From the NCBI GenBank assembly GCA_002256935.1, contig NCGL01000011.1, forward strand, positions 24,899 to 88,898: a stretch of 64,000 bases of DNA. Direction: 5' to 3'. Positions 8,419 to 16,236 of the stretch are shown piece after piece. The notes below the pieces were generated by a model that was not told where the DNA came from, searched no databases, and saw only the letters and a list, made by a program, of their open reading frames with translations. The DNA comes from Bdellovibrio sp. 28-41-41. GTDB lineage: Bacteria; Bdellovibrionota; Bdellovibrionia; Bdellovibrionales; Bdellovibrionaceae. The first letter of the stretch is position 1. Every line of letters begins with the position of its first letter. The position numbers and the translations under genes were made by a program.

Positions 8419-9662
8419 AAACCCTCCGACAGTAGTCGTCCTTCGATAGAATAAATATTAGCCAGGGCTTCGATAGTTGCATTTTCCTGCTCGCTAAGAC
8501 TTTTTGTATAATCTGCCATTTGACGATGAATTTCTATAACCAGGGAACTCGGAATAATTCCTGTGCTAAAAGAATCCTCGACTTCCCGATGCTTCTTCTC
8601 TAATTCAGAAAAGGACAGAGCTGATTCTAAAGATTTCACTGCATCTTGATACTTTTCACGTTGCAAATTCCATTGCTGATTTTCTATTTCTTTAGTCGCT
8701 GCCAGCGACATCTTAGCACGGGATACCCCGGCTTCTGCGTAGGACTTTCCCGCACCGTTCGTATGGAAAACAGGAAGAGCAAAAGATAAATTTAATCCAA
8801 ACGAGTTAATTTTCTGGCTACCTTGTGATTGTGTTTCGAATGTGGGACCTAACTTTAAATCCGACCAAGCTTGGCTATTAGCTTCTGAAACTTCGGCTTG
8901 AGCTAATTCTAAATCACTCAAAGACTTTTTAAAACTCAGGCTAGCCTCGGTAACTTCGGAACTGGCTGGCGACAAGATCGGCCATTTTTTTCTAAGCGGA
9001 GGGTATAATTCTTTTCGAATACTGAATTTACGTCCAATCGCTATCTCGATAAATCGTTCATTTTCTCTGATTTCACTCAGTAGCGGTTGTCGCTTAAGGC
9101 GATAATCGCTAGCCGCAATGTCCATAATGGCGTAAATGGCTTTTTGTTCGGGTGTCATGCGGGGGCGTGATCGATATTGCTTTTGAATTCGCTCAAATGT
9201 GTTGAGAGCATCATCATAAATTACCATTTCAGACTGAATTTGGCGTAATCGCGCTAGAGCCAGATAAGTCTTTAAGTAAACTTGCTCTTGAACCAACTTT
9301 AGATCCAATTCGGAATTGCTCATTTGCAATTGAGATCTACGAATTCGCGCATCCCTCTTACCACCTAACTCAAAAGTGTGAGCCAAATTAATCTGCGTGT
9401 ATTGGTAGGAATCGTCTCCCGCCTTACCACTTAATACCTGGGAGTTGATTTCAGGATTGGGTCTTTGTTCGGCCATGCCGATCAAGTTTTGATTTTGTTG
9501 CCAGAGTAGTTTTGCTTTCAGAGCATCGGGATGTTTGTCGACAGCGCATAAAAGCAACCCTTTATAGGATGTCAGATTTTCGCACGAGCGATCACTCGAT
9601 TGAGCTAATCCTATAACACCCCAGCCGACCAAATAACAGAATAGGAATGATTTAAAGTACAT
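8415..9662 (-). CDS. czcC: TolC/CzcC-family outer-membrane efflux protein
   Basis: A 415-residue outer-membrane channel protein with a signal peptide (VGWGVIGLAQSS) and the long alternating helices of the OEP family. It shows AVDKHPDALKAK, GMAEQRPNPEINSQVLSGKAGD, the conserved HTFELGGKRDARIRRS, and a mirrored second repeat near residues 230-400 with ALPVFHTNGAGKSYAEAG. The ELGGKR motif is characteristic of CzcC-type members. AAAGGTG precedes the ATG. It is followed by the mini-adaptor and CzcA genes with ATGA overlaps, so the three proteins are made together as an efflux complex. Confidence 0.9.
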   Translation of the reverse strand: MYFKSFLFCYLVGWGVIGLAQSSDRSCENLTSYKGLLLCAVDKHPDALKAKLLWQQNQNLIGMAEQRPNPEINSQVLSGKAGDDSYQYTQINLAHTFELGGKRDARIRRSQLQMSNSELDLKLVQEQVYLKTYLALARLRQIQSEMVIYDDALNTFERIQKQYRSRPRMTPEQKAIYAIMDIAASDYRLKRQPLLSEIRENERFIEIAIGRKFSIRKELYPPLRKKWPILSPASSEVTEASLSFKKSLSDLELAQAEVSEANSQAWSDLKLGPTFETQSQGSQKINSFGLNLSFALPVFHTNGAGKSYAEAGVSRAKMSLAATKEIENQQWNLQREKYQDAVKSLESALSFSELEKKHREVEDSFSTGIIPSSLVIEIHRQMADYTKSLSEQENATIEALANIYSIEGRLLSEGL

Positions 9663-9786
9663 AGAACACCTTTCATTTTCGAAATGGAATAAATATTAGT
9701 TATTAAAATGAACTGAAAGCCAAAAAAAGAGCACTAAGCCGATAAAAGATCGGTGTATTTAATTAGCTAGTTCGACAAAGACGTTT

Positions 9787-10194
9787 TTAAGAAATTGGAG
9801 GGCGGAAAACAGAATCTAAAAAAGGGCCGCGAAGCTGCAAACCCTCTTGCGTTGAAAAAATAAGTTTTTCGTGATGGAAAGAAACAAAATGAAATTCCGA
9901 TCCAAAGAAAATTTGACTCCCAAATGCATGAGTATGGGAATGTTGGTGCGTATGAGAATGCTCTGGCTCATCCGGTGAATGCCTATGATGATGTACATGA
10001 TCAGCCTCATCGTCATGATGATCCTCTTCTTCATTCTCATAGTGGGAAACGGTTTCATTTGCTAATTCAACATGACAGTGACCGTCCACAGCGCACGCAT
10101 CCAGGTGCGTGATCATCATTCCGATGGCCTTACCATTAAAAGATAGCTGGAAAGTTAAAAAAGCAACTAGTGTTAAAAATCTCACAGGCCCCAA
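9787..10194 (-). CDS. His-rich exported protein
   Basis: A 135-residue protein with an N-terminal hydrophobic helix and a central Glu/Asp/His stretch (ENEEEDHHDDEADHVHHHRH, then EHSHTHQHSHTHA). Two Cys occur in DACAVDGHCH. Such His-rich proteins next to czc genes (for example the small CzcI type) are thought to bind or buffer metal in the periplasm. The start is uncertain: TTG at 10194 or GTG at 10185, neither with a good Shine-Dalgarno. It is transcribed toward czcC with a 124-nt gap that may hold a promoter. No sequence family is recognised. Confidence 0.55.
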   Translation of the reverse strand: MGPVRFLTLVAFLTFQLSFNGKAIGMMITHLDACAVDGHCHVELANETVSHYENEEEDHHDDEADHVHHHRHSPDEPEHSHTHQHSHTHAFGSQIFFGSEFHFVSFHHEKLIFSTQEGLQLRGPFLDSVFRPPIS

Positions 10195-10230
10195 TCTTAA
10201 CCAATAGACCTTTTATATGCAAGCCCATTT

Positions 10231-10285
10231 ATTAGGCACTTTGCTTATCGACAAAATATAATATAGGGGAGTATACTATACTTCA
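10231..10285. promoter_or_regulatory. divergent promoter region with RcnR/CsoR-like operator
   Basis: Lies between the His-rich gene (-) and the RcnR-like regulator (+). A perfect TATAAT is present at 10257-10262 on the plus strand, with a poor -35. Directly after it is ATAGGGGAGTATACTATAC, a G-tract flanked by AT-rich inverted halves, which resembles the operator type bound by CsoR/RcnR tetramers. An autoregulated divergent operator is inferred from this placement. Confidence 0.45.
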
Positions 10286-10331
10286 TAACAATGTAATCTT
10301 AAACTTGGGACACTTATCTAAGGAGATCACA

Positions 10332-10604
10332 ATGAGTCACACAATTCGAGACAAAGCTAAACTCATATCAAGAATCAATCGAATTAAAGGGCAACTGGAT
10401 GCTGTTTCTGAAATTCTCAATGCAGAAGAAGATGCTTATAAACTTCTTCAACTATTAAGCTCTAGTCGAGGTGCTTTGACAGGTCTCATGGGAGAAATCG
10501 TGGAAGGACATATTCTAGAACATATTGTTGAAGCTCCTACAAAAAAAGAGGCAGCGCAGGCAGGTAAAGAAGTGACAGAAATTTTAAGAAGCTTTTGGAA
10601 GTAG
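10332..10604 (+). CDS. RcnR/FrmR-like metal-sensing repressor lacking Cys35
   Basis: A 90-residue CsoR/RcnR-family all-helical repressor. The start MSHTIRDKAKL is almost identical to E. coli RcnR, and ATG 10332 follows AAGGAGATCACA. His3, His60 (EGHILEH) and His64 of the RcnR nickel/cobalt site are present, but residue 35, a Cys ligand in RcnR and the reactive Cys in FrmR, is Ala here. The DNA-contact pattern RINRIKGQLDAV is intact. It should therefore sense a harder ion such as Zn, Co or Fe, or use a changed site. It is first in an operon with a CsoR-like gene and ferroportin. Confidence 0.85.
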   Translation: MSHTIRDKAKLISRINRIKGQLDAVSEILNAEEDAYKLLQLLSSSRGALTGLMGEIVEGHILEHIVEAPTKKEAAQAGKEVTEILRSFWK

Positions 10605-10644
10605 AATTTGAAAAAATACGGCTAATCGGCCCGAAAGGATTTTT

Positions 10645-10959
10645 ATGGAAACATTTAACAACGAAGTAAAGCACGAACATCACCGCACGCAAGAAGTACT
10701 TACGCACTTGAGAGTCGCGATTCAAAATTTGAAAGATGTCGAAGACATGATAAAAAATCAAAAACCTTGTAACGATGTCATAAGTATTCTATCAGGTGTA
10801 CTTGTTACTTTAGTTGAATGTCGAGCGACCGTAGCGCAAGATCATATTTCTTCTTGCATTCAGTCATCACTCAAACCAGGGCAAGAAAAAGTTTTGAATG
10901 AAGTTTCGCTCCTTTTTCAACAACTTCTTAAGGGTCCAATTCAAGGTAGTCACCACTAA
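10645..10959 (+). CDS. divergent CsoR-family protein with C-H-C copper site
   Basis: A 104-residue protein whose helix-2 pattern has Cys42, His67 and Cys71, the exact spacing (25 and 4) of the Cu(I) ligands Cys36, His61 and Cys65 of CsoR. The first helix is different: instead of the usual R-x-x-R-I-x-G-Q pattern it reads TQEVLTHLRVAIQNLKDVED, preceded by HEHH. It may bind another operator, or be a non-DNA-binding partner or buffer. GAAAGG precedes the start. It sits 40 nt after the RcnR-like gene and 6 nt before ferroportin. Confidence 0.7.
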   Translation: METFNNEVKHEHHRTQEVLTHLRVAIQNLKDVEDMIKNQKPCNDVISILSGVLVTLVECRATVAQDHISSCIQSSLKPGQEKVLNEVSLLFQQLLKGPIQGSHH

Positions 10960-10965
10960 CAAGAA

Positions 10966-12297
10966 ATGAAACTATCTTTTTCTACCCGTATATTAATCGG
11001 ACGCCTGCTGACACGATCGGGAGATCAGGCCTGGGATTTTGCCGTTCCTCTTGTTTTAATTAAAATCTTGCCTGGTGAGTTTCGTATCGCTGCTCTTTAT
11101 TATTTTCTTGTTCGTCTGGCGACGGTTGTTTTTTTACCCCGTCTGACATCGTTGATAGATACCGTTAATCGTTTCAAAGCGGCCAAACTTGGTATACTAC
11201 TTCAGCTTGTGGGGGTTATTCTAGGGCTACTTTCTCTTTATCTATTCGTATTCTTTAATTCGGTAGAGCCAATGTGGGGCCCTACTCCTATATATCTCGC
11301 CTTTGCTTTTCTAATCTTCGGAGGCATTTTAAGCAATCTTGGTTCTAGCTTTATGGATATCTCGATAGCTAACGACCTCGTGCCATCAAGTTTTACTGAA
11401 GACGAATTGGCTAGGTTTAATAGTCGCTTAAGGCAGGTCGATCTTTTTACCGAAGTTACAGCACCCGTTATTGCTGGGTTGCTCTTAGTTTTGGAATGGA
11501 ACAATATATCTTTATTTGGATTTTTATTGATTGGCATATGGAATATTTTATCCTTTTTGCCTGAATATGGAATTTTGCGATCTATTTTTCATGATCGTCC
11601 TGAATTGATGAACAAACCGATTCAATCCAGTGAAGCTTCAAAAACATCGTTCATCAAAAAAATAACAAAGGGTTGGCGCTCCTTTTTCAAAGAGCCGGTT
11701 GCACTTGCTGTTCTAGCCTACGCCGTTTTGTGGCTGTCGGCCCTGAGTCCCCATGGCGTTCTACTAACAGCATTTTTAATAGATGGCTGGAAACTTCCGG
11801 AATGGGAGATCGGAATATTTCGTGGTCTGGGCGCCTTCTTCGGCCTCGGCGCAACTGTTCTATTTCCTAAAATCATAGAACGCTGGGGACTGCTGCGAGG
11901 AACTCAAGGTTTTGTTGTTTTTCAGTTTGTCATGGTCTTATTGGCTTTGATTTGCTTTTTATCAGGAGACCGTTTGGGACAGATTGGGTTTCTTGCTTTC
12001 GTCCTTTTTTCCAGAATAGGTGTTTACGGTTTTGGCCTTGGTGAAATACAAATCAGACAAATTGGAATTCGACCCGAAGTCAGAGGTCAAGTTAATGGTT
12101 TTGCTAGTGCTTTAACTGGTATAGCCACCCTTGGATTATATGCTGCTGGTGCGCTTTTGCCATCGACTCAAGACTTTAATATGTTGATAATTGGTTCGGT
12201 TCTTTGCGTATTGCTGTCGGCTATAATCTATTCCGTTTGGGCGCAAAAGCATTCTGAATTTAAAGACGAGTTCCCCAGACCCGAGTCCAACATATGA
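10966..12297 (+). CDS. bacterial ferroportin homologue (metal exporter)
   Basis: A 443-residue protein with about 12 membrane helices, resembling the SLC40 ferroportin family and the structurally known Bdellovibrio homologue BbFPN. Hallmarks are TRSGDQAWDFAVPLVL with Asp20 (Asp39 in human ferroportin), ELARFNSRLRQVDLFTEVTAP, and the N193-x-x-S196-F substrate-site segment in IWNILSFLPEYG. Thr16 and Asp20 keep the four-residue spacing of the BbFPN site. It should export Fe(II) or other divalent metals from the cytoplasm. It is linked to two metal regulators upstream, so expression is probably metal-induced. The ribosome binding site is weak, suggesting coupling to the 6-nt-upstream gene. Confidence 0.85.
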   Translation: MKLSFSTRILIGRLLTRSGDQAWDFAVPLVLIKILPGEFRIAALYYFLVRLATVVFLPRLTSLIDTVNRFKAAKLGILLQLVGVILGLLSLYLFVFFNSVEPMWGPTPIYLAFAFLIFGGILSNLGSSFMDISIANDLVPSSFTEDELARFNSRLRQVDLFTEVTAPVIAGLLLVLEWNNISLFGFLLIGIWNILSFLPEYGILRSIFHDRPELMNKPIQSSEASKTSFIKKITKGWRSFFKEPVALAVLAYAVLWLSALSPHGVLLTAFLIDGWKLPEWEIGIFRGLGAFFGLGATVLFPKIIERWGLLRGTQGFVVFQFVMVLLALICFLSGDRLGQIGFLAFVLFSRIGVYGFGLGEIQIRQIGIRPEVRGQVNGFASALTGIATLGLYAAGALLPSTQDFNMLIIGSVLCVLLSAIIYSVWAQKHSEFKDEFPRPESNI

Positions 12298-12354
12298 ACT
12301 TGGGCTAGCAAAATTCCGATACCACTGGTAATCTGATAGTAAGGAAGGATATTT

Positions 12355-12720
12355 ATGAAAAAGCGATCTACTTTCGCCCTATTGTTAATAACTATTTCCT
12401 TATTTATTTCTAGCTTGCATCTGAATCTTGAAGAAACTGAAAATACATTTAGCTCTTTTGAATCTAAGACATCAACTACAGGCATGTTTTCTTTAGTTTC
12501 TATTTTTAACTCACACGCTCACCATTCCGATAGTAGTCAAACCGAAACAAGCGGTGGACACCATTCTCACCATCAAAACGGTTGTCATTTTTTTATTTTG
12601 ACTCAATTAATTTCGATTGGCGATCTACTTATTAAAAATTCACTTGTGAATAATAACGATCATTTTCACGAAATTCCATTTTTAGAAGTTCCTACGAAAC
12701 CGCCTATCGCTATTTCATAG
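12355..12720 (+). CDS. His-rich exported protein
   Basis: A 121-residue protein with an N-terminal hydrophobic signal or anchor (STFALLLITISLFISSL), a middle His cluster (SHAHHSDSSQTETSGGHHSH then HQNGCHFF) and a second hydrophobic stretch. A good AAGGAAGG site precedes the ATG. No family is recognised. Its layout (helix, His cluster, hydrophobic end) resembles the His-rich gene at 9787-10194. Lying after ferroportin, it may bind exported metal. Confidence 0.55.
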   Translation: MKKRSTFALLLITISLFISSLHLNLEETENTFSSFESKTSTTGMFSLVSIFNSHAHHSDSSQTETSGGHHSHHQNGCHFFILTQLISIGDLLIKNSLVNNNDHFHEIPFLEVPTKPPIAIS

Positions 12721-12839
12721 ATCTAATTCCAATAGAACTATCCTAACTCAAACTTTTTAGTACTGATTTTTCGATTTGACCGAGGTGTATGTTTATTACC
12801 CTTGAATGGGTTAAATCAAAAAATAATTTAAGGGGATTT

Positions 12840-13172
12840 ATGAAAAAATATCTAATTTATTTGTTTTTATTTTTATCATCTTGCACGACCACTGAAATCT
12901 ACGTCAAAAACTCTATCGATGGAGGTCAAGCCATCGTTGCTTTGGGAGAAACGGGGTTATTAGAGCCTGGTGATAAAGTAGGTTTCTACACGCAAACTTG
13001 TCGCGAACGAAAAGGCCGATTTTCTGATATTTCTGGGTCCTCAACTACTCAATGTCAGAAACGCAGAATCGGTTTAGGTGAAGTTTTGCGTATTGTATCT
13101 GAAAACGAAGCTCTCATTGAAGTCAAAAACGGAGTCGCTTTGCGAGAAGGAATGCTTGTCGAAAAAGAGTAG
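12840..13172 (+). CDS. small lipoprotein, paralogue of the one at 15907-16236
   Basis: A 110-residue lipoprotein with the lipobox FLSSC after a short hydrophobic signal. The ATG at 12840 follows AAGGGGATTT. The mature part has LEPGDKVGFYTQTCRERKGR and a second Cys in TTQCQKRRIG, followed by VALREGMLVEKE. The same layout (GD-V-x-x-Y/F-x-x-x-C ... C ... V-A-x-x-x-G) occurs in the lipoprotein at 15907-16236, so the two are paralogues beside different metal operons. It is probably one small beta-barrel (SH3-like or OB-like) domain with a Cys pair. Function unknown. Confidence 0.65.
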   Translation: MKKYLIYLFLFLSSCTTTEIYVKNSIDGGQAIVALGETGLLEPGDKVGFYTQTCRERKGRFSDISGSSTTQCQKRRIGLGEVLRIVSENEALIEVKNGVALREGMLVEKE

Positions 13173-13377
13173 GTCACTATAGTAATGTTAAAATTCATAA
13201 TTGTGGATCTTAACATTTCGGATTGCTCATAGTGTTTTGAATCCCAGTTATAGACAGGCGACGACTCCATAGAGCTGATCATCTTTATATTAGTTATCGA
13301 AACCCCAATTTACTTTCATTTATCTCGCTACAATCTGAAATAGTCAGACGCGACTGATATTCCAGGCAGATCAATTC

Positions 13378-14139
13378 TCACTCAGCGCAAAATGGAAATG
13401 ATAAGTGGATGTGCCCAGCATGAAGACTGTTTCCACCGAGAGCTGACTTTGGGTGACCGATGGAACCATTAAATTCTTTTTGGCCGGGTCGGCAAGATGA
13501 AAGCAGTGAATCCTTCCAGCATTTTCGAAACGTATCATAGAATGTAGCGGTAGCGCCGCTATAGTTTTTCATTTCATTACTAATTCGCGTTACATTGCCG
13601 GAGTCATCGTACAAATTAAATTGAGCGATATCTAGCGCGCGAGCATACGCGTGCATGCTCAGCGAACTTGTTTGACGCCCATTTCTATTATTATAAGTTC
13701 CAAGATGGCGGATAAAAATCCGAGTTGGATTCGGAAGGTTGGCCTCCAATGAAGCTCGCTCTACACATGTGAATAAATGCTTATTTAAGTGCGCTGCAAA
13801 TATCGGATGAAAGTAACCTTTTCCGCATTTCGAGTCGCTGTTATATCCACCCATGACCGTTGCATTAGAATCGCACCCGTTCCATATTTGAGCCGGCCCA
13901 TGGGCAAGTTTGTAAGACTGTTCACTCAGCGAAAAATCAGCCGAATTTACTGTTGCTATTGTATCTAATATTTCAAGAGTTTCAGGAATATCATTCGGCA
14001 TACCCGCAGGCTCTTCGCCAATATGATCTGGATCTGATGACGACATATTAACTACTTCAAACTCTGACTGTGAACAACCTACCGCAAAATATAAAATAAA
14101 TAATAAAAAGAACTTTCTCATGTCCCATTTTATCGGCAT
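13378..14139 (-). CDS. extensin-like C-terminal domain lipoprotein
   Basis: A 253-residue lipoprotein (lipobox YFAVGC) with a C-terminal extensin-like domain, recognised from SMHAYARALDIAQFNL, FYDTFRKCW and HAGHIHLSFPFC. These His/Asp residues form the zinc site of the related D-Ala-D-Ala peptidase fold, so a cell-wall role is possible. Several Cys pairs probably form disulfides. The start is uncertain (ATG 14139, or ATG 14121 closer to the hydrophobic core). It points the same way as the RND operon but is 110 nt away and need not belong to it. Confidence 0.7.
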   Translation of the reverse strand: MPIKWDMRKFFLLFILYFAVGCSQSEFEVVNMSSSDPDHIGEEPAGMPNDIPETLEILDTIATVNSADFSLSEQSYKLAHGPAQIWNGCDSNATVMGGYNSDSKCGKGYFHPIFAAHLNKHLFTCVERASLEANLPNPTRIFIRHLGTYNNRNGRQTSSLSMHAYARALDIAQFNLYDDSGNVTRISNEMKNYSGATATFYDTFRKCWKDSLLSSCRPGQKEFNGSIGHPKSALGGNSLHAGHIHLSFPFCAE

Positions 14140-14249
14140 TCAATTGATTTTGTAGAAACTGCGCTAAGAAACTAGTCGGAAGTAAGCTATTTCTAGTTAA
14201 TGGTCTTGTTCAGCGGAACCCTATCCTAATGCCACTTTGATGGAAAACA

Positions 14250-15479
14250 CTAATATAGATTTTCAATCTGGACTTTCAATATTTCAAGATCCACCAAAAT
14301 TTCATATTTTTTCTTTTTTGAAGAAAACAATCTCTCGGTCGCGCTAACTAAATCAGGTGAATTCTTTATACCTCTTCGATATTCGGATAATGTCAGATCG
14401 AAATATTTTTGCGAACTTATCTGCTTCTTTTCGTTGATTTGATAGAGCGCATTCATCTGGGCTATTTTAGTCCTTAAAATATTAAACTCTGTTCCTATAT
14501 CAATTCGTTTCTGTGTCTTAAGTTTCTCTATGGACTGCGATACAAGATTCACTGATTTTGACCTATAATAGGTGTCAAATCCTGAAAAAATTGGAATCGT
14601 TATTTGAATTGCATACCTTGACTCATTAAATTTAAGATTACTTTCCTCCGAGGGCGTCAGGCGTCCAAAACCATAAGTAAAATCAAGAGACGGCAGAAAG
14701 TCTGCTTTAATTTCTTTCTTTTCAAACTCTGATCTATTCTGAGCCAGTTCTATTTTTCTATACTCAAGAGCATTTTCCACTTTAAAGTGACCTGCTGCTT
14801 TTGCTAACGTCTCTACACTGCTAAATTCAAGATTTTCTAGCTGTGCATCTGAAACATCTTCCCCAAACATTTTAAAAAACCTTTGATGAGCTTCGTCATG
14901 CTGCTGATCGATTTGTCTTTGTGCGATTTGAAGTTCATTTTCCCTGAGTTCAAATTCTAGGTTATCGACCGTTCCAGTTAGTCCCGCACCCACTTTTTTG
15001 GCGGCCATCTGCTTTTGTGACTGTGTAACTTTGAATTCTTCATCTAATATATTTCGTATTTTATGATGTAAAATCATCCGGCTTGAGATTTCAGTGAGCT
15101 GCAGCCGAAGCTCACGTTTCTTTGACTCAAGGTCAAGTTTTGACAGCAGGAAATCTATATCTTTTTGCCCACGAATAGAGTGATCTTTAAAACCTCGAAA
15201 AAGATTTAATCTGCCTTCAATATATCCAAGATATCCCTTTTGAACCGAAGGCAGGTCATCTGTCTTATTCTGTCCCCAGCCTGCTACAGCATTCAATGTT
15301 GGATAGTATCCTGATACAGAAGAGTTACTTAGAGCTTCTTTAGATTCAACATACTTTTCCAAAGACATGATTTCCTGATTCTTCTGATAAAGATTTTTAG
15401 AAAGTCCATCGATTCCTTCAAGTGAATAGGCACTCAAAGCCGAAAACATAACTATGAAAATAAAAAAGCTCGAGCTCAT
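14250..15479 (-). CDS. TolC-family outer-membrane efflux protein
   Basis: A 409-residue OEP-family protein with a signal peptide (FIFIVMFSALSAYSLEG) and two helix-beta repeats. The outer-membrane strand of repeat one is GYLGYIEGRLNLFRGFKDHS and that of repeat two is AIQITIPIFSGFDTYYRSKS. The LFRGF/IFSGF motifs are typical of TolC proteins of type I or RND systems. A good AGGAG precedes the ATG. It is the last gene of the second RND operon and presumably forms its outer-membrane channel. Confidence 0.88.
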   Translation of the reverse strand: MSSSFFIFIVMFSALSAYSLEGIDGLSKNLYQKNQEIMSLEKYVESKEALSNSSVSGYYPTLNAVAGWGQNKTDDLPSVQKGYLGYIEGRLNLFRGFKDHSIRGQKDIDFLLSKLDLESKKRELRLQLTEISSRMILHHKIRNILDEEFKVTQSQKQMAAKKVGAGLTGTVDNLEFELRENELQIAQRQIDQQHDEAHQRFFKMFGEDVSDAQLENLEFSSVETLAKAAGHFKVENALEYRKIELAQNRSEFEKKEIKADFLPSLDFTYGFGRLTPSEESNLKFNESRYAIQITIPIFSGFDTYYRSKSVNLVSQSIEKLKTQKRIDIGTEFNILRTKIAQMNALYQINEKKQISSQKYFDLTLSEYRRGIKNSPDLVSATERLFSSKKKKYEILVDLEILKVQIENLY

Positions 15480-15497
15480 AACTGGTTCTCCTAAAGA

Positions 15498-15890
15498 CTA
15501 CTTTTCAACTTGAAACTTAAATGAACTTTTTTTACCTTTAACTTCAGTATCTACAGTCATTTCGATTCGATAAGCATTTTTGAAATCAACTTTCGCAATA
15601 AACGCGCCTTCTTTTGACTCCAGTTTAATTAGCTTTGGCTTTCCATTCGGCAGTTTAGATTTTACATTTAATTTAACTTCTGACGCACTTAAATCGCTTC
15701 CTTCGTGACTCGCCGGAAAAAGCATCACGTCTGCACCAGAAACCACGTATTCCAAGTTTATTTCTTTTCCTGGCATAACCGTGCCTCCGTGATTAGCTTT
15801 AATTGCTCCGGGCACCTTATCGTGACCTTCATGCGCAAAGGTCGCTATTGAACCAAGTATTGCGATTGATAAAATTATTTTTTTTAACAT
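15498..15890 (-). CDS. small exported protein with HEGHD N-terminus
   Basis: A 130-residue periplasmic protein. The signal peptide ends near ATFAHEGHDK, so the mature N-terminus carries a metal-binding-like HEGH. The rest is all-beta (NHGGTVMPGKEINLEYVV, AYRIEMTVDTEVKG, SSFKFQVEK). The HGG...P...L.V...V.L pattern resembles the short N-terminal domain of some CzcB-type adaptors and the protein at 19382-19807. It sits between the TolC and lipoprotein genes of an RND operon with no adaptor gene, so it may take over part of that job. Function is inferred from context only. Confidence 0.6.
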   Translation of the reverse strand: MLKKIILSIAILGSIATFAHEGHDKVPGAIKANHGGTVMPGKEINLEYVVSGADVMLFPASHEGSDLSASEVKLNVKSKLPNGKPKLIKLESKEGAFIAKVDFKNAYRIEMTVDTEVKGKKSSFKFQVEK

Positions 15891-15906
15891 AGTGTCTCCT
15901 TTTTAA

Positions 15907-16236
15907 TTAATGTGAATGCTTTTCAATAAAATCACCTTCTTGAAAGGCAACGCCCGAATCAAACTTTATAGATGAATAGTTATCGTTCAAGATTTGTGTT
16001 ACCACGCCATGACCTTTAGATACTTTTGTGCAGGTTTGGTCGGTGACACGACTCATTTTTTTACATTGATTACCATATAGCTCGACGTGATCTCCTATGG
16101 AAACTTCATCGCTATTTAGCCCAACATGAGCATTACTATCATCAATTTTCATTGCCACGACGCCGCGGTGTAACTGACTTGCGCAGGAAGACAGGATAAT
16201 GGATCCGGCAATCAATGCTATTAACTTCTTAGACAC
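15907..16236 (-). CDS. small lipoprotein, paralogue of the one at 12840-13172
   Basis: A 109-residue lipoprotein (lipobox ILSSC). The GTG start at 16236 is chosen because AAGGAG lies 6 nt upstream inside the end of the RND gene, which it overlaps by 8 nt; a longer in-frame start at 16281 has no such site. The mature protein holds VSIGDHVELYGNQCKKMSR, a second Cys in QTCTKVSKGHG, and FDSGVAFQEGDFIEKHSH, matching the lipoprotein beside ferroportin. The C-terminal HSH could bind metal. Function unknown. Confidence 0.65.
   Translation of the reverse strand: MSKKLIALIAGSIILSSCASQLHRGVVAMKIDDSNAHVGLNSDEVSIGDHVELYGNQCKKMSRVTDQTCTKVSKGHGVVTQILNDNYSSIKFDSGVAFQEGDFIEKHSH

Noticed and set aside
13173..13377. 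Small gene in the gap before the extensin-like gene
   Set aside because: No convincing start, RBS or coding pattern on either strand.
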